Shown here in pieces: positions 56,088 through 64,000 of a DNA stretch of 64,000 bases. Below the pieces are notes generated by a model. That model was not told where the DNA came from and did not search any database. It worked only from the letters and a program-made list of their open reading frames with translations. Within the stretch, counting starts at the first letter, position 1, and the number at the start of each line of letters is the position of its first letter. The stretch is from Thiomicrorhabdus sp. Milos-T2 (lineage in GTDB: Bacteria; Pseudomonadota; Gammaproteobacteria; Thiomicrospirales; Thiomicrospiraceae): contig NZ_KL370891.1 of assembly GCF_000702325.1 (NCBI RefSeq), positions 952,917 to 1,016,916 on the forward strand, written 5' to 3'. The position numbers and the translations under genes are program-made.

Positions 56088-56792
56088 TTAGGTTGGTTCA
56101 ACTTCGGTATTATTTTCTTCAGAAGTTGTTGATGGTGTTTCATCTAAGCCTTTGTTAAGACCTAAAAATTGATTTTTAAAGTTCTGTAAACCATCTTGCA
56201 CTAATTGATAAGTACTATCGACATTGTCGGCAATATCTCCTTTTAAAACATCTAAGTCACCTAATAGTCCTTTAGCTTCATCAAACCCTTGAGTTAAACC
56301 ACCGCCAACTACGTCTAAAAACTTATCCATTAATGCTTCACCTTCTAATTCAGGATGAATTGCTTGAAATCCAGGTAGAAAAGCTGTAGCACCACTTACA
56401 ATACGTTTAGCCGTGTTTTCAGGTGTCCAATATTCCATTCCACCTTGAGATTTTAAGGCTTCTTCGCTAATCGGTGCGGTATCTGTTTCAGCATCTTCTG
56501 TAGTTGGTTTATCAGCCATTAAAACTTTGTTTATTTTGTCTATGGCGGCTTGATAAGTTAATTTTAAAGATTGTGATTCAGCTGCTTGACCATTACCAAA
56601 TAGGTGTGCAACCAAGCTGGCTTGGCGTTCATTTCGAATCGTCATTTGAGAGGCTACTATCTGTGTTTTTTCAGTAAAATTCTCTTGACTATCAATTGCA
56701 TTAGGGTTGTGGGTTCTGGCTTGCTCAGTGGGTAGCGCAGAAAGCTTTTGGTAGGCATTTATAGAGGCTAGGTTTTTAGTATCAATTGCCAT
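56088..56792 (-). CDS. DUF5610-like protein
   Basis: A 234-residue soluble protein with the pattern WTPENTAKRIVSGATAFLPGFQ, then FLDVVGGGLTQGFDEAKGLLGDLD and STYQLVQDGLQNFKNQF, which fits the DUF5610 domain. Its function is unknown. N- and C-terminal tails are low complexity and acidic. The ATG at 56792 is chosen because AAAGGTG lies six bases upstream. It is the only gene between the dispersed repeat and prfB and is transcribed away from prfB. Confidence 0.7.
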   Translation of the reverse strand: MAIDTKNLASINAYQKLSALPTEQARTHNPNAIDSQENFTEKTQIVASQMTIRNERQASLVAHLFGNGQAAESQSLKLTYQAAIDKINKVLMADKPTTEDAETDTAPISEEALKSQGGMEYWTPENTAKRIVSGATAFLPGFQAIHPELEGEALMDKFLDVVGGGLTQGFDEAKGLLGDLDVLKGDIADNVDSTYQLVQDGLQNFKNQFLGLNKGLDETPSTTSEENNTEVEPT

Positions 56793-57100
56793 GAGATTCA
56801 CCTTTTCTGGTCGAGTGAGTTTATTTAGCGTTGGTCATTTACATTTTGCAATACATGAGAGTAATGTCGTTTTTTTAATTTTTGTAACGTCTAATGTTAG
56901 TGTAAATAGAACCGCTACTCAGTTTAACGGCCAATAGTTGGATAACTTTAAGAAATATTTACATAAATTATAGTCAAAATGACAGGTTTTACGAAAAGAT
57001 AAGCGTGAAAATGCATGAGCTTTTTGAGAATTAAAGCATAAAAAACCGATTCCTGTTATGATTTACCGCAATTTTTAAAGTGTAGTATGGAACTAAATCA
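56793..57100. other. Divergent spacer before prfB
   Basis: A 308-base AT-rich spacer that must hold the promoters of the DUF5610 and prfB genes. I see no repeat, hairpin or convincing -35/-10 pair. Confidence 0.5.
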
Positions 57101-58196
57101 ATGGAATTAAACCCTATTTATAACCGAATTGAAGATTACCAAGCTCGTAGTGAAGTGCTTAGGGGGTATCTTTGACTACGATGTAAAATCTGAACGTCTT
57201 GAAGAGGTTTCTAAAGAGCTTGAAGACCCAAATGTGTGGAATAACCCAGAGCAAGCTCAAGCTTTAGGTAAAGAGAAATCTCAGCTTGAGAATATTGTTT
57301 CAACCATTGACGATTTAACCTCTGGTACAGAAGCCTCGAAAGAGCTCTTGGAAATGGCAGAAATGGATTCTGATCAAGAGATGGTGGATGAGGTTATTTC
57401 AGAATTAGATCGATTGGGTGAACGTTTAGATAAACTTGAGTTTCAGCGTATGTTCTCAGGTGAAATGGATCCAAATAATGCCTATTTAGAAATACAATCA
57501 GGTTCAGGTGGTACTGAGGCTCAAGACTGGGCCAACATGATTTTACGTATGTATTTACGTTGGTGCGATAGTCATGCCTTTAAAGCTGATATTACTGAAA
57601 TTTCTGCGGGAGATGTTGCAGGAATTAAAGGGGCGACAGTCCATATTAAAGGTGAATACGCTTATGGTTGGTTAAGAACAGAACTGGGTGTTCACCGTTT
57701 AGTTCGTAAATCACCTTTTGATTCTAATTCAAAACGCCATACTTCCTTTGCATCGGTATTTGTGTCACCTGAAATTGATGATAGTTTTGAAATTGATATC
57801 AATCCTGCGGACTTACGTATTGATGTTTATCGTGCAAGTGGAGCCGGTGGGCAGCACGTTAACAAAACAGAATCGGCAGTGCGTATCACCCACTTACCCA
57901 GTAATACGGTTACGCAGTGTCAAAATGGTCGTTCTCAGCATCAAAACAAGGCTGAAGCAATGAAGCAGTTGCGTGCAAAATTGTATGAACAAGAGATGTT
58001 AAGTCGCAGTGCTGAACAGCAAGAACTTGAAGAGTCAAAATCGGATATTGGCTGGGGGAGTCAAATACGTTCTTACGTTCTTGATTCAGGACGAATCAAA
58101 GATTTGAGAACGGGAGTTGAAACCGGAAATACGCAAGCGGTTTTAGATGGAGCCTTGGATCAGTTTATCGTAGCCAGTTTAAAATCAGGAGTTTAA
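57101..58196 (+). CDS. prfB: Peptide chain release factor 2, programmed +1 frameshift
   Basis: RF2 (about 364 residues) terminates at UGA and UAA. Translation begins at ATG 57101 ([20 protein letters not shown]). After 24 codons the ribosome meets CTT TGA C (TGA at 57173-57175); AGGGGG six bases earlier acts as the internal Shine-Dalgarno. Skipping the T resumes as [12 protein letters not shown]. The rest shows [14 protein letters not shown], the GGQ catalytic loop in [19 protein letters not shown] and the SPF recognition motif in RKSPFDSN. The shift autoregulates RF2 levels. Confidence 0.96.
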
Positions 58197-58203
58197 TTTA
58201 GTA

Positions 58204-58362
58204 GAGACCTTTGCACGAAAGTATGCACGAGTAAAAATGGTTAAAATTCACCTGATTTTTGTTGAAAAACTTGAGAATAGCTAGCTATTCCCTTCGCTTT
58301 CCGCCGCAATCAGGTAAATTTTACCTCATTTTTCTTTCGCACCTATCTCATGCATAGGTCTC
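58204..58362 (+). repeat. GAGACC inverted-repeat element, short form
   Basis: A 159-bp copy starting seven bases after the prfB stop. It lacks the GTACCCCAAGGGTACTTC block of the long form but keeps GAATAGCTAGCTATTC and both ends. The flanks TAGTA and TAATA agree at four of five bases. It could act as the 3' hairpin of prfB mRNA. Confidence 0.8.
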
Positions 58363-58496
58363 TAATAGACCTTGTTATTTAGCCTTTTTTGCTGGTTTAT
58401 AGGCTTTTTAAAGGTCTATCTTTGCTTATTACACTAGAGTTTATTGGTGTAAAAGCTTAAAATACACGCAATTTATTATTACCAATGAGACCTTTG

Positions 58497-58596
58497 CACG
58501 AGCAGGGAATGTAATAAAAAAGTCAAAGAACTCTTTAGCCTGAAGATAGAGCGCTATAGACTTTTTTAACCATTCATAGACTCTTGTAAAGGTCTC
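58497..58596 (+). repeat. GAGACC-family element with a different interior
   Basis: The 100-bp unit starts GAGACCTTTGCACGAG and ends CTTGTAAAGGTCTC, but its interior (AAAAAAGTC..GACTTTTTT arms) is unrelated to the main family. The flanks CCAAT and TCAAT agree at four of five bases. Together with the 58204 copy and two palindromes it fills the 511-base prfB-lysS gap. Confidence 0.65.
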
Positions 58597-58707
58597 TCAA
58601 TGTACCAGGCCTGGTTGTTTTAAAGTAACCAGGCCTGGTTGTTTGTTTTTAGAGAGCTCATAAATCCTTTAAGGTGAGTTTTCATTATGTTTTAAGAGAG
58701 AAATTTC

Positions 58708-60219
58708 ATGTCGGAAACGAAAAAGAATGTGCCTGAAGTAGATGAAAATAAAATTATTGCCGAGCGTCGCGCTAAATTAACGGCTTTAAGAGAAGATGGG
58801 CATTCGTATCCAAATACCTTCCGTCGTGAAAACGAAGCGCTAGATCTTCACGCTAAATATGACGAAATGACTAAAGAAGAGCTAGCTGAAGCTGAGCCAG
58901 TAAGAGTTAAAATTGCGGGTCGAATGATGTTACGCCGCATTATGGGTAAAGCAAGCTTTGCCACCTTACAAGATCAAACAGGGCGTATTCAAGTTTATGT
59001 CACTCGTGATGAGTTACCAGAAGGTTTCTACAATACTCAATTCAAAAAATGGGATTTGGGTGATATTGTTGGTGCAGAAGGTTATTTATTTAAAACCAAT
59101 ACCGGTGAATTATCGGTGCATGTTCAACACATTGAATTAGTCACTAAATCGATTCGTCCTTTACCAGATAAATTCCACGGGTTACAAGACCAAGAAATAC
59201 GTTACCGTCAGCGTTATGTTGACTTAATTGTAAACCAAGAAAGCCGTGATACTTTTATGCTGCGTTCTAAAATTGTTCAACACGTACGTAACTTTTTAAT
59301 CCGTAAAGAGTTTATGGAAGTTGAGACTCCAATGATGCATGTTATTCCAGGGGGCGCTACGGCTAAACCTTTTAATACGCATCATAATGCTTTGGACATG
59401 CCTTTGTATTTGCGTATTGCTCCTGAGCTTTATCTAAAGCGTTTAGTGGTAGGTGGTTTTGAACGTGTATTTGAAATTAACCGTTCATTCCGTAATGAGG
59501 GCTTATCAACGCGCCATAATCCTGAATTTACGATGGTTGAATTTTATGCCGCGTACTCTGATTATCATCAGTTAATGGATTACACAGAAGAACTTTTGAA
59601 AGAGTTAGCTGAATTAGCGGTAGGTTCAACTAAGGTGCCTTATCAAGGACAAGAGTTTGATTTTGGTAAGCCTTTTGCACGTTTAAGTATGAAAGATGCA
59701 ATACTTCAATACAATGAAGGTGTGACGGCCGACCAACTTGATACTTTAGAGAGCGCAACGGCTTTAGCAGAGTCACTTAATATTCATGTTTTAGAAGGCT
59801 ATGGTTTAGGTAAAGTCATTACTGAAATTTTTGAAGAAACGGTTGAAGAGAAGTTAATGGATCCAACGTTTATTACGGAGTATCCTGCAGAAGTTTCTCC
59901 TTTAGCGCGTCGTAATGATGAAAATTCATTTATTACGGATCGTTTTGAATTGTTTATCGGTGGCCGTGAGTTAGCTAACGGATTTAACGAGTTAAATGAT
60001 GCTGAAGATCAAGCTGAACGTTTTAAAGCACAAGTTGCCGCCAAAGATGCGGGTGATGATGAAGCGATGCATTATGATGAAGACTATATTACGGCCTTAG
60101 AGCACGGCATGCCACCAACTGCAGGGGAAGGGATTGGTATTGACCGTTTGGTAATGTTATTTACGGATTCGGCTTCAATTCGTGATGTGTTATTGTTCCC
60201 GCATATGCGTCAAAATTAA
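58708..60219 (+). CDS. lysS: Lysyl-tRNA synthetase, class II
   Basis: A 503-residue class II aminoacyl-tRNA synthetase. The OB-fold anticodon domain (about 65-150) has [19 protein letters not shown]; class II motif 1 is in [16 protein letters not shown], motif 2 in [22 protein letters not shown], and motif 3 in [11 protein letters not shown]. It is preceded by two tandem palindromes (58604, 58628) and has AAGAGAGAAA before the ATG. Confidence 0.96.
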   Translation: MSETKKNVPEVDENKIIAERRAKLTALREDGHSYPNTFRRENEALDLHAKYDEMTKEELAEAEPVRVKIAGRMMLRRIMGKASFATLQDQTGRIQVYVTRDELPEGFYNTQFKKWDLGDIVGAEGYLFKTNTGELSVHVQHIELVTKSIRPLPDKFHGLQDQEIRYRQRYVDLIVNQESRDTFMLRSKIVQHVRNFLIRKEFMEVETPMMHVIPGGATAKPFNTHHNALDMPLYLRIAPELYLKRLVVGGFERVFEINRSFRNEGLSTRHNPEFTMVEFYAAYSDYHQLMDYTEELLKELAELAVGSTKVPYQGQEFDFGKPFARLSMKDAILQYNEGVTADQLDTLESATALAESLNIHVLEGYGLGKVITEIFEETVEEKLMDPTFITEYPAEVSPLARRNDENSFITDRFELFIGGRELANGFNELNDAEDQAERFKAQVAAKDAGDDEAMHYDEDYITALEHGMPPTAGEGIGIDRLVMLFTDSASIRDVLLFPHMRQN

Positions 60220-60244
60220 TCTTTTAAGATTAAACAAGGTATTA

Positions 60245-60284
60245 AAAAACCCCACTTATCTGAAAGGATAAGTGGGGTTTTATT
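60245..60284. terminator. Terminator between lysS and ygfZ
   Basis: AAAACCCCACTTATC, short loop, GATAAGTGGGGTTTT; usable by lysS and by the convergent ygfZ. Confidence 0.92.
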
Positions 60285-60360
60285 TTTTAAGGATAAAGAT
60301 TGTTGTTGATTATCAAAACCGTATTTTTCTTTCTCATTCCATTATTGAAAAGTTCACGAT

Positions 60361-61446
60361 TTATTCATCATCAGTAATGCTGTATGGCAATGGTTCAATC
60401 GTGGCCGCTTCTCCAGACTCTGTAAATAGGTCTCCTTCTACAGATTCTAAAGGCTTTAATGTCCCTATCGCTAGACATAAAGTACCGTTAAAAATATCTG
60501 GGTTTGCATTCACAACCATTAGCTTATAGGCTTTTTCATTTTTGTCTTTTAATGTCAGGTTGTCGCCAGGCAATAATGAAACGACCTCATTTAAGTGAAT
60601 ACGTAACATACGTTTTGTGACTTTACCGCGATAATGAATTCGGGCGATGATTTCTTGTCCTGGAAAACAGCCTTTTTTAAAGTTAATGGCATCAAACTTA
60701 TCTAAGTTAAAAAACTGAGCCGTTAGCTGTGCACTTGTTGCCGCAGTAACTTCAGGCACGCCAGCGGCAATATTTAAGAGATTCCAGTCATAGTTGTTGG
60801 TAACATCCGCATTATCACGAATTTTTTTCCAAGCTAACTTCATCTGTTCAGCAGGGCCAAATAAAGCATATTTATGATACGGGCCGGGTACTTTAACCAC
60901 TAACACATCTTGCATATCATCTAGCTCAATCATGCCAGACTCAAAAATATCTTTAACTTTTGTGCTTAAACGACGTTGTATGTCTAAATCACCAAATTCG
61001 CCAGCAAAACCAACTTGAATTAATTCTTGTGAAACCTCGGTTAGTTTTACATCAGAACGTAAAACAAACATGGTTAAACGTTTAAGGATGGACTCTCTTA
61101 AGGAACCATCAAAATTAAGGTAGTAATCACCTTGGTACTTAAACACTAAGAAGTTGGCAAGCACTTGACCTTTTGGGTCACAATAAGCGGAGAACTGTGC
61201 CTGATTATCACTGACTAAATTCACATCACTTGTTAGCTGCGCTAGTAAAAATGTTAGCGCTTCACTGCCTGAGACTCGAATCAAAGCTTGGTGCGTTAAG
61301 CTAGTGACAACGGGGCCATTTTTGATGATAAAACGTTCAAGTTCAGGTTGGCCAAAACTGCAAATTTTGCCTTGTTCATCAAACTGAGCATTTTGAGAGG
61401 TTAGAAATTCAGACCAAATAGGGCTTAAAGAAGCTGGTGTTGTCAT
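60361..61446 (-). CDS. ygfZ: Folate-binding protein YgfZ
   Basis: A GcvT-like tetrahydrofolate-binding protein of about 361 residues that supports iron-sulfur enzymes. The diagnostic motif is KGCFPGQEIIARIHYRG (the KGCYxGQE signature with F for Y). The N-terminal part has LIRVSGSEALTFLLAQLTSDV and AYCDPKGQVLANF. The ATG at 61446 follows AAGGACA; the frame is open to 61476 but lacks such a site. Confidence 0.93.
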   Translation of the reverse strand: MTTPASLSPIWSEFLTSQNAQFDEQGKICSFGQPELERFIIKNGPVVTSLTHQALIRVSGSEALTFLLAQLTSDVNLVSDNQAQFSAYCDPKGQVLANFLVFKYQGDYYLNFDGSLRESILKRLTMFVLRSDVKLTEVSQELIQVGFAGEFGDLDIQRRLSTKVKDIFESGMIELDDMQDVLVVKVPGPYHKYALFGPAEQMKLAWKKIRDNADVTNNYDWNLLNIAAGVPEVTAATSAQLTAQFFNLDKFDAINFKKGCFPGQEIIARIHYRGKVTKRMLRIHLNEVVSLLPGDNLTLKDKNEKAYKLMVVNANPDIFNGTLCLAIGTLKPLESVEGDLFTESGEAATIEPLPYSITDDE

Positions 61447-61588
61447 TTTATTGTCCTTAATTTGTATTTGATGCATATGATACCGTAATAAAATATCTTG
61501 GCGTATTTCTTGCGTGTAGAATTTGTAGAATATTATAGCAAAGTGTCTTATAGCAAAAATTCGTCAAATATAATTTTTTAATGTAGAT

Positions 61589-61747
61589 GAGACCTTTGCA
61601 CGAGAGTATGCACGAGTAAAAATGGTTAAAATTCACCTGATTTTTGTTGAAAAACTTGCGAATAGCTAGCTATTCCCAACGTTTTCCGCCGCAATCAGGC
61701 AAATTTTACCTCATTTTTCTTTCGCACCTATCTCGTGCAAAGGTCTC
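61589..61747 (+). repeat. GAGACC inverted-repeat element, short form
   Basis: A 159-bp copy in the 443-base divergent ygfZ-cheW gap, nearly identical to the one at 58204. The flanks are TAGAT on both sides (61584-61588 and 61748-61752), a perfect 5-bp duplication. The rest of the gap should carry the cheW promoter; none was identified with confidence. Confidence 0.88.
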
Positions 61748-61889
61748 TAGATGAATTTAATTTAGCTTTTTAGTATGACACAGTAGTATAAAATAAAAAC
61801 TGTACGTTTAGATTAACGTTAATAATACTCTTCAAGCGTATGTAAGCTCCTTATGTTTAGGGAGAGATTAGGTAAAATGGAGACAACCT

Positions 61890-62444
61890 GTGTCAAGTTC
61901 TAAACAAGAATTTTTAACCTTTATTATTGGTAAAGAAGAATTTGCGGTAGAAATTCTTCGTGTTCAAGAAATTAGAGGTTGGGTATCACCAAACCCGTTA
62001 CCCAATGTCCCGCCTTATGTAAAAGGCGTTGTTGATCTTAGAGGAACGGTTGTTCCCATTATAGATTTAAGAGAAAAGTTTAAATTAAAAGTGAGCTATG
62101 ATGGCACTACGGTGGTTATTGTTGTTCATGTTTTAACGTCTCAAGGTGAAAGAGTGGTTGGGTTAGTGGTTGATGCGGTGTCTGATGTTCATCAGTTTGA
62201 TATTAATAACTTACAAGATCCACCTGATATTTCCAATTCTATGCATAGCCAATATATTTTAGGGTTAACCACAATTAAAGATAGTCAAGGTCAAAGTAGT
62301 GCGGCACAAATGGGCACGGCTGAACAAAATTTGTCTGATAAAGGGCGAATGGTTGTTGTGGTTGATTTAGACAAGCTTGCCGCTGATGGGTTAATTGATG
62401 ATATTGTCGCTAATGCAGAAAATATGCCGTCTGGAAATGGTTAA
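61890..62444 (+). CDS. cheW: Chemotaxis adaptor CheW
   Basis: A 184-residue adaptor that links methyl-accepting receptors to CheA. It shows FLTFIIGKEEFAVEILRVQEIRGW, LPNVPPYVKGVVDLRGTVVPIIDLR and RVVGLVVDAVSDVH. A loop near residues 125-150 (DSQGQSSAAQMGTAEQNLSD) is longer than in E. coli CheW. The start is GTG at 61890, supported by GGAGA six bases upstream; an ATG at 61877 is in another frame. No other chemotaxis gene is nearby. Confidence 0.92.
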   Translation: MSSSKQEFLTFIIGKEEFAVEILRVQEIRGWVSPNPLPNVPPYVKGVVDLRGTVVPIIDLREKFKLKVSYDGTTVVIVVHVLTSQGERVVGLVVDAVSDVHQFDINNLQDPPDISNSMHSQYILGLTTIKDSQGQSSAAQMGTAEQNLSDKGRMVVVVDLDKLAADGLIDDIVANAENMPSGNG

Positions 62445-62486
62445 CAACATATTCTCAATAGGTTTAAATGTAAAAACTTAGTCTTA

Positions 62487-62774
62487 GTCAGACAGCACCG
62501 AGATTGAGAAGCCTATTAAATATTAAGCCTTTGCCTTAAATTTTGTCACTCAGGCTTCCCGTTACTTTTTGCAATTTGGCAAAAAGTAACCAAAAAACAA
62601 ACCCCACTCCATAAATAGGCAAGTTCTAAGCTTGTGAACTGAAAATGCTGAACTCGCTTCGCTCAAACAGCAGCATTTTTTTACCGTTCACTACACTAAG
62701 AACTTTGCACCATTTATTACAAGGGGACTTATGGCGTTTGTCCAAGTTTCAATATTAAGCATCAAAAAGTGAAA
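62487..62774 (-). repeat. Dispersed 300-bp repeat, copy 2 (inverted)
   Basis: The reverse complement of 55733-56046 with scattered substitutions and without the 28-base insert, with CGTTACTTTTTGCAATTTGGC as its best-kept part. It lies after cheW in the 511-base gap before queD. Confidence 0.85.
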
Positions 62775-62871
62775 AATAATTCAAATCTCATTACGATTGG
62801 ATATTAAATTGGAATAGTACTTTATTGTTGTCCAGCCAGCTTTAGTTCAATTTTTTAAATTTTAAAAGCAA

Positions 62872-62902
62872 AAAGCCGATTCAATCTGAATCGGCTTTTT
62901 TG
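62872..62902. terminator. Terminator near the queD 3' end
   Basis: AAAAGCCGATTCA, short loop, TGAATCGGCTTTTTT; suits queD on the minus strand and read-through from cheW. Confidence 0.9.
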
Positions 62903-62955
62903 TATTATTGCATTTAATCATTATCGAATCTTGCAAAGATTTCTGTTACCAAATA

Positions 62956-63333
62956 CTACTCAGAATAGGTCACACAGTTACGATCATTTTCCCAGACGGT
63001 TAGGCTGTGCATGTTGACTTCAGGGCTTTTAATTCTTTTTTCGATCTCTTTATAGAGATAGACAGCAATATTTTCAGCAGTAGGATTTAGTTCTTTAAAA
63101 TGTGGGTGGTCATTTAAGAAGGTATGATCTAGCTCTTTTACGACTTCCTTTGCATGACCTTTAATCTCTTTAAAATCGATTACCATGCCAATTTCATTAA
63201 GTTGAGAACCCGCTACTTGCACTTCAATTTTCCAGTTATGGCCATGAAGTTTTGCACAGTCACCAGGATAACCTTTTAGGCTATGAGCAGCAGCGAAATC
63301 AAGTAATGTTTTTAAAACAAATGTTTGGGCCAT
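62956..63333 (-). CDS. queD: 6-carboxytetrahydropterin synthase QueD
   Basis: A 125-residue T-fold enzyme of queuosine (7-deazaguanine) synthesis, converting dihydroneopterin triphosphate to 6-carboxytetrahydropterin. Zinc ligands are seen in FAAAHSLKG and LHGHNWKIEV, the catalytic cysteine in GDCAKLHGH, and the conserved EL DHTFLN and PTAENIAVYL segments follow. No preQ1 riboswitch was recognised upstream. Confidence 0.94.
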   Translation of the reverse strand: MAQTFVLKTLLDFAAAHSLKGYPGDCAKLHGHNWKIEVQVAGSQLNEIGMVIDFKEIKGHAKEVVKELDHTFLNDHPHFKELNPTAENIAVYLYKEIEKRIKSPEVNMHSLTVWENDRNCVTYSE

Positions 63334-63664
63334 AATAGAGTCAATCTTCTCAGTTTTTAATAAAGTTTTACCACCCGTTAAGAGGTCAGCTAGTAAGATG
63401 AAACCTTTGTTCGAGTTGGTGATGCAAGAAAGATGTAAGAAAGAAATAAAAGAATTCTTTAAACTAATTCAGAGAATTCTAGCCTTATAAATTCTAACCT
63501 AATAAATATATCGACTCTTGCAAAATCTCGCTACACAAATAGTTGTATTTTAAGCCTTGCTGCGAGAGGTTGCTGATTATAACTAAAATGATTAACGATT
63601 AAAAGCTAACTTTTTGAAAGCTAAGATTTTTCTTAACTTCTTTAATCTTCAATTTATTGATCAG
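63334..63664. other. Spacer between queD and ispA
   Basis: A 331-base spacer with no gene. A weak echo of the GAGACC terminus (GAAACCTTTGTTCGAG at 63400) and AATTC-rich repeats (63450-63480) are present, but nothing I can name. Confidence 0.5.
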
Positions 63665-64000
63665 TTAATGTTTTCTAGCGGCAATGTACTCTATTAATGT
63701 TATTAAGAACGGACTTTTTAGCTTTAAAATAGAGAGTTCTTTTTTGGCTTGTGTAATTAAATCGTCTCTATATTCTTTAGCTGGTTGTAAACCGAGTAAT
63801 TTGGGGTAGGTTGATTTGTCGAGTGCGATGTCACTACCTTGAGGTTTGCCTAAAGTATCGGTATCGCCTTCGATATCCAAAATATCGTCTTGAACTTGAA
63901 AGGCTAGACCAATCAATTCTCCTAATTTAACCAGGCCTGGTTGAATAGTAGTGTAGTTTGGAGAAGCGGTAGCCCCCATTAGTAATGCGCATTGAATTAG
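63665..64000 (-). CDS. ispA: Polyprenyl diphosphate synthase (IspA-like), 5' part outside
   Basis: The C-terminal 111 codons of an isoprenyl synthase; the rest lies beyond the window. The second aspartate-rich motif is GLAFQVQDDILDIEGD, followed by KSTYPKLLGL, typical of farnesyl/geranyl diphosphate synthases (IspA). The enzyme condenses IPP with DMAPP or GPP. An exact palindrome (63930-63941) is read as PGLV just before the motif. Confidence 0.85.
   Translation of the reverse strand, partial: LIQCALLMGATASPNYTTIQPGLVKLGELIGLAFQVQDDILDIEGDTDTLGKPQGSDIALDKSTYPKLLGLQPAKEYRDDLITQAKKELSILKLKSPFLITLIEYIAARKH

Noticed and set aside
57101-57175. prfB as a pseudogene because of the TGA after 24 codons
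   Set aside because: The AGGGGG spacer and CTTTGAC context are the known RF2 programmed frameshift site.
63395-63420. Another GAGACC element end near queD
   Set aside because: GAAACCTTTGTTCGAG has two or more mismatches and no partner end was found.

Overview
The window is AT-rich chromosomal DNA from a gammaproteobacterium. The backbone order ssrA, smpB, ratA, rnfH, bamE, fur, recN, nadK, hrcA, grpE, dnaK, dnaJ, dapB, carA, carB, greA is typical of that class, and the tmRNA tag (ANDDNYSLAA) fits it. A marine sulfur-oxidiser of the Thiomicrospira/Thiomicrorhabdus type is my inference from base composition and gene style; no gene here proves it. Both window ends cut a gene: an RNase J-like hydrolase at the left and an isoprenyl diphosphate synthase at the right.

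Layout. 1-13.9 kb: housekeeping and small conserved genes (Sel1 protein, DUF3429, a DnaQ/GIY-YIG fusion, DUF2237, flavin reductase, UbiB-like kinase, SDR, birA, hrpB, gdhA, a periplasmic peroxiredoxin). 13.9-14.9 kb: an IS256-type element with an 8-bp target duplication. 15-23 kb: ssrA/smpB, an envelope protein gene broken by one amber codon, ratA-rnfH, bamE, fur, recN, nadK and hrcA. 23.2-29.2 kb: an accessory block separating hrcA from grpE. It holds a RelB/RelE pair with a nonsense-mutated toxin, a second copy of the hrcA 3' end, an IS4-family element nested in an IS3-family element nested in a mini inverted-repeat element, a probable globin-coupled diguanylate cyclase, and a second toxin-antitoxin pair whose antitoxin seems to lack a normal start codon. 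29.3-43 kb: grpE-dnaK-dnaJ, dapB, an MsrA-thioredoxin-MsrB lipoprotein, an NlpC/P60 lipoprotein, carAB behind a possible attenuator, and greA. 43-55.6 kb: small membrane and secreted proteins, DUF455, a methyltransferase, a ROK kinase, a YaiI-like protein, an RhlE-like helicase, thioredoxins, fumC, and a hybrid histidine kinase/LuxR regulator pair. 55.7-64 kb: a DUF5610 protein, prfB with its programmed frameshift, lysS, ygfZ, cheW, queD and ispA.

Heat-shock control is visible. hrcA has a sigma70-type promoter running into a CIRCE operator. grpE and dnaK each have a sigma32-like CTTGAA-N14-CC(C)TTAT site instead. ssrA with smpB, and ratA with rnfH, form conserved functional pairs. fumC and a thioredoxin gene probably share a transcript, as do the histidine kinase and its LuxR partner.

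The most unusual content is repetitive. (1) A 12-bp palindrome, ACCAGGCCTGGT, occurs 19 times exactly, with at least six single-mismatch forms, roughly half inside genes and in all three reading phases. (2) A non-coding inverted-repeat element family (ends GAGACCTTTGCACGAGA) has four long copies and several shrunken ones, flanked by 5-bp target-site duplications. (3) Two roughly 300-bp copies of another dispersed repeat lie in inverted orientation around prfB-lysS-ygfZ-cheW. (4) A repeat family ends in AACCACGAAGACAC. (5) Many gene borders carry 10-16 bp tandem duplications. No tRNA, rRNA or CRISPR array was recognised.
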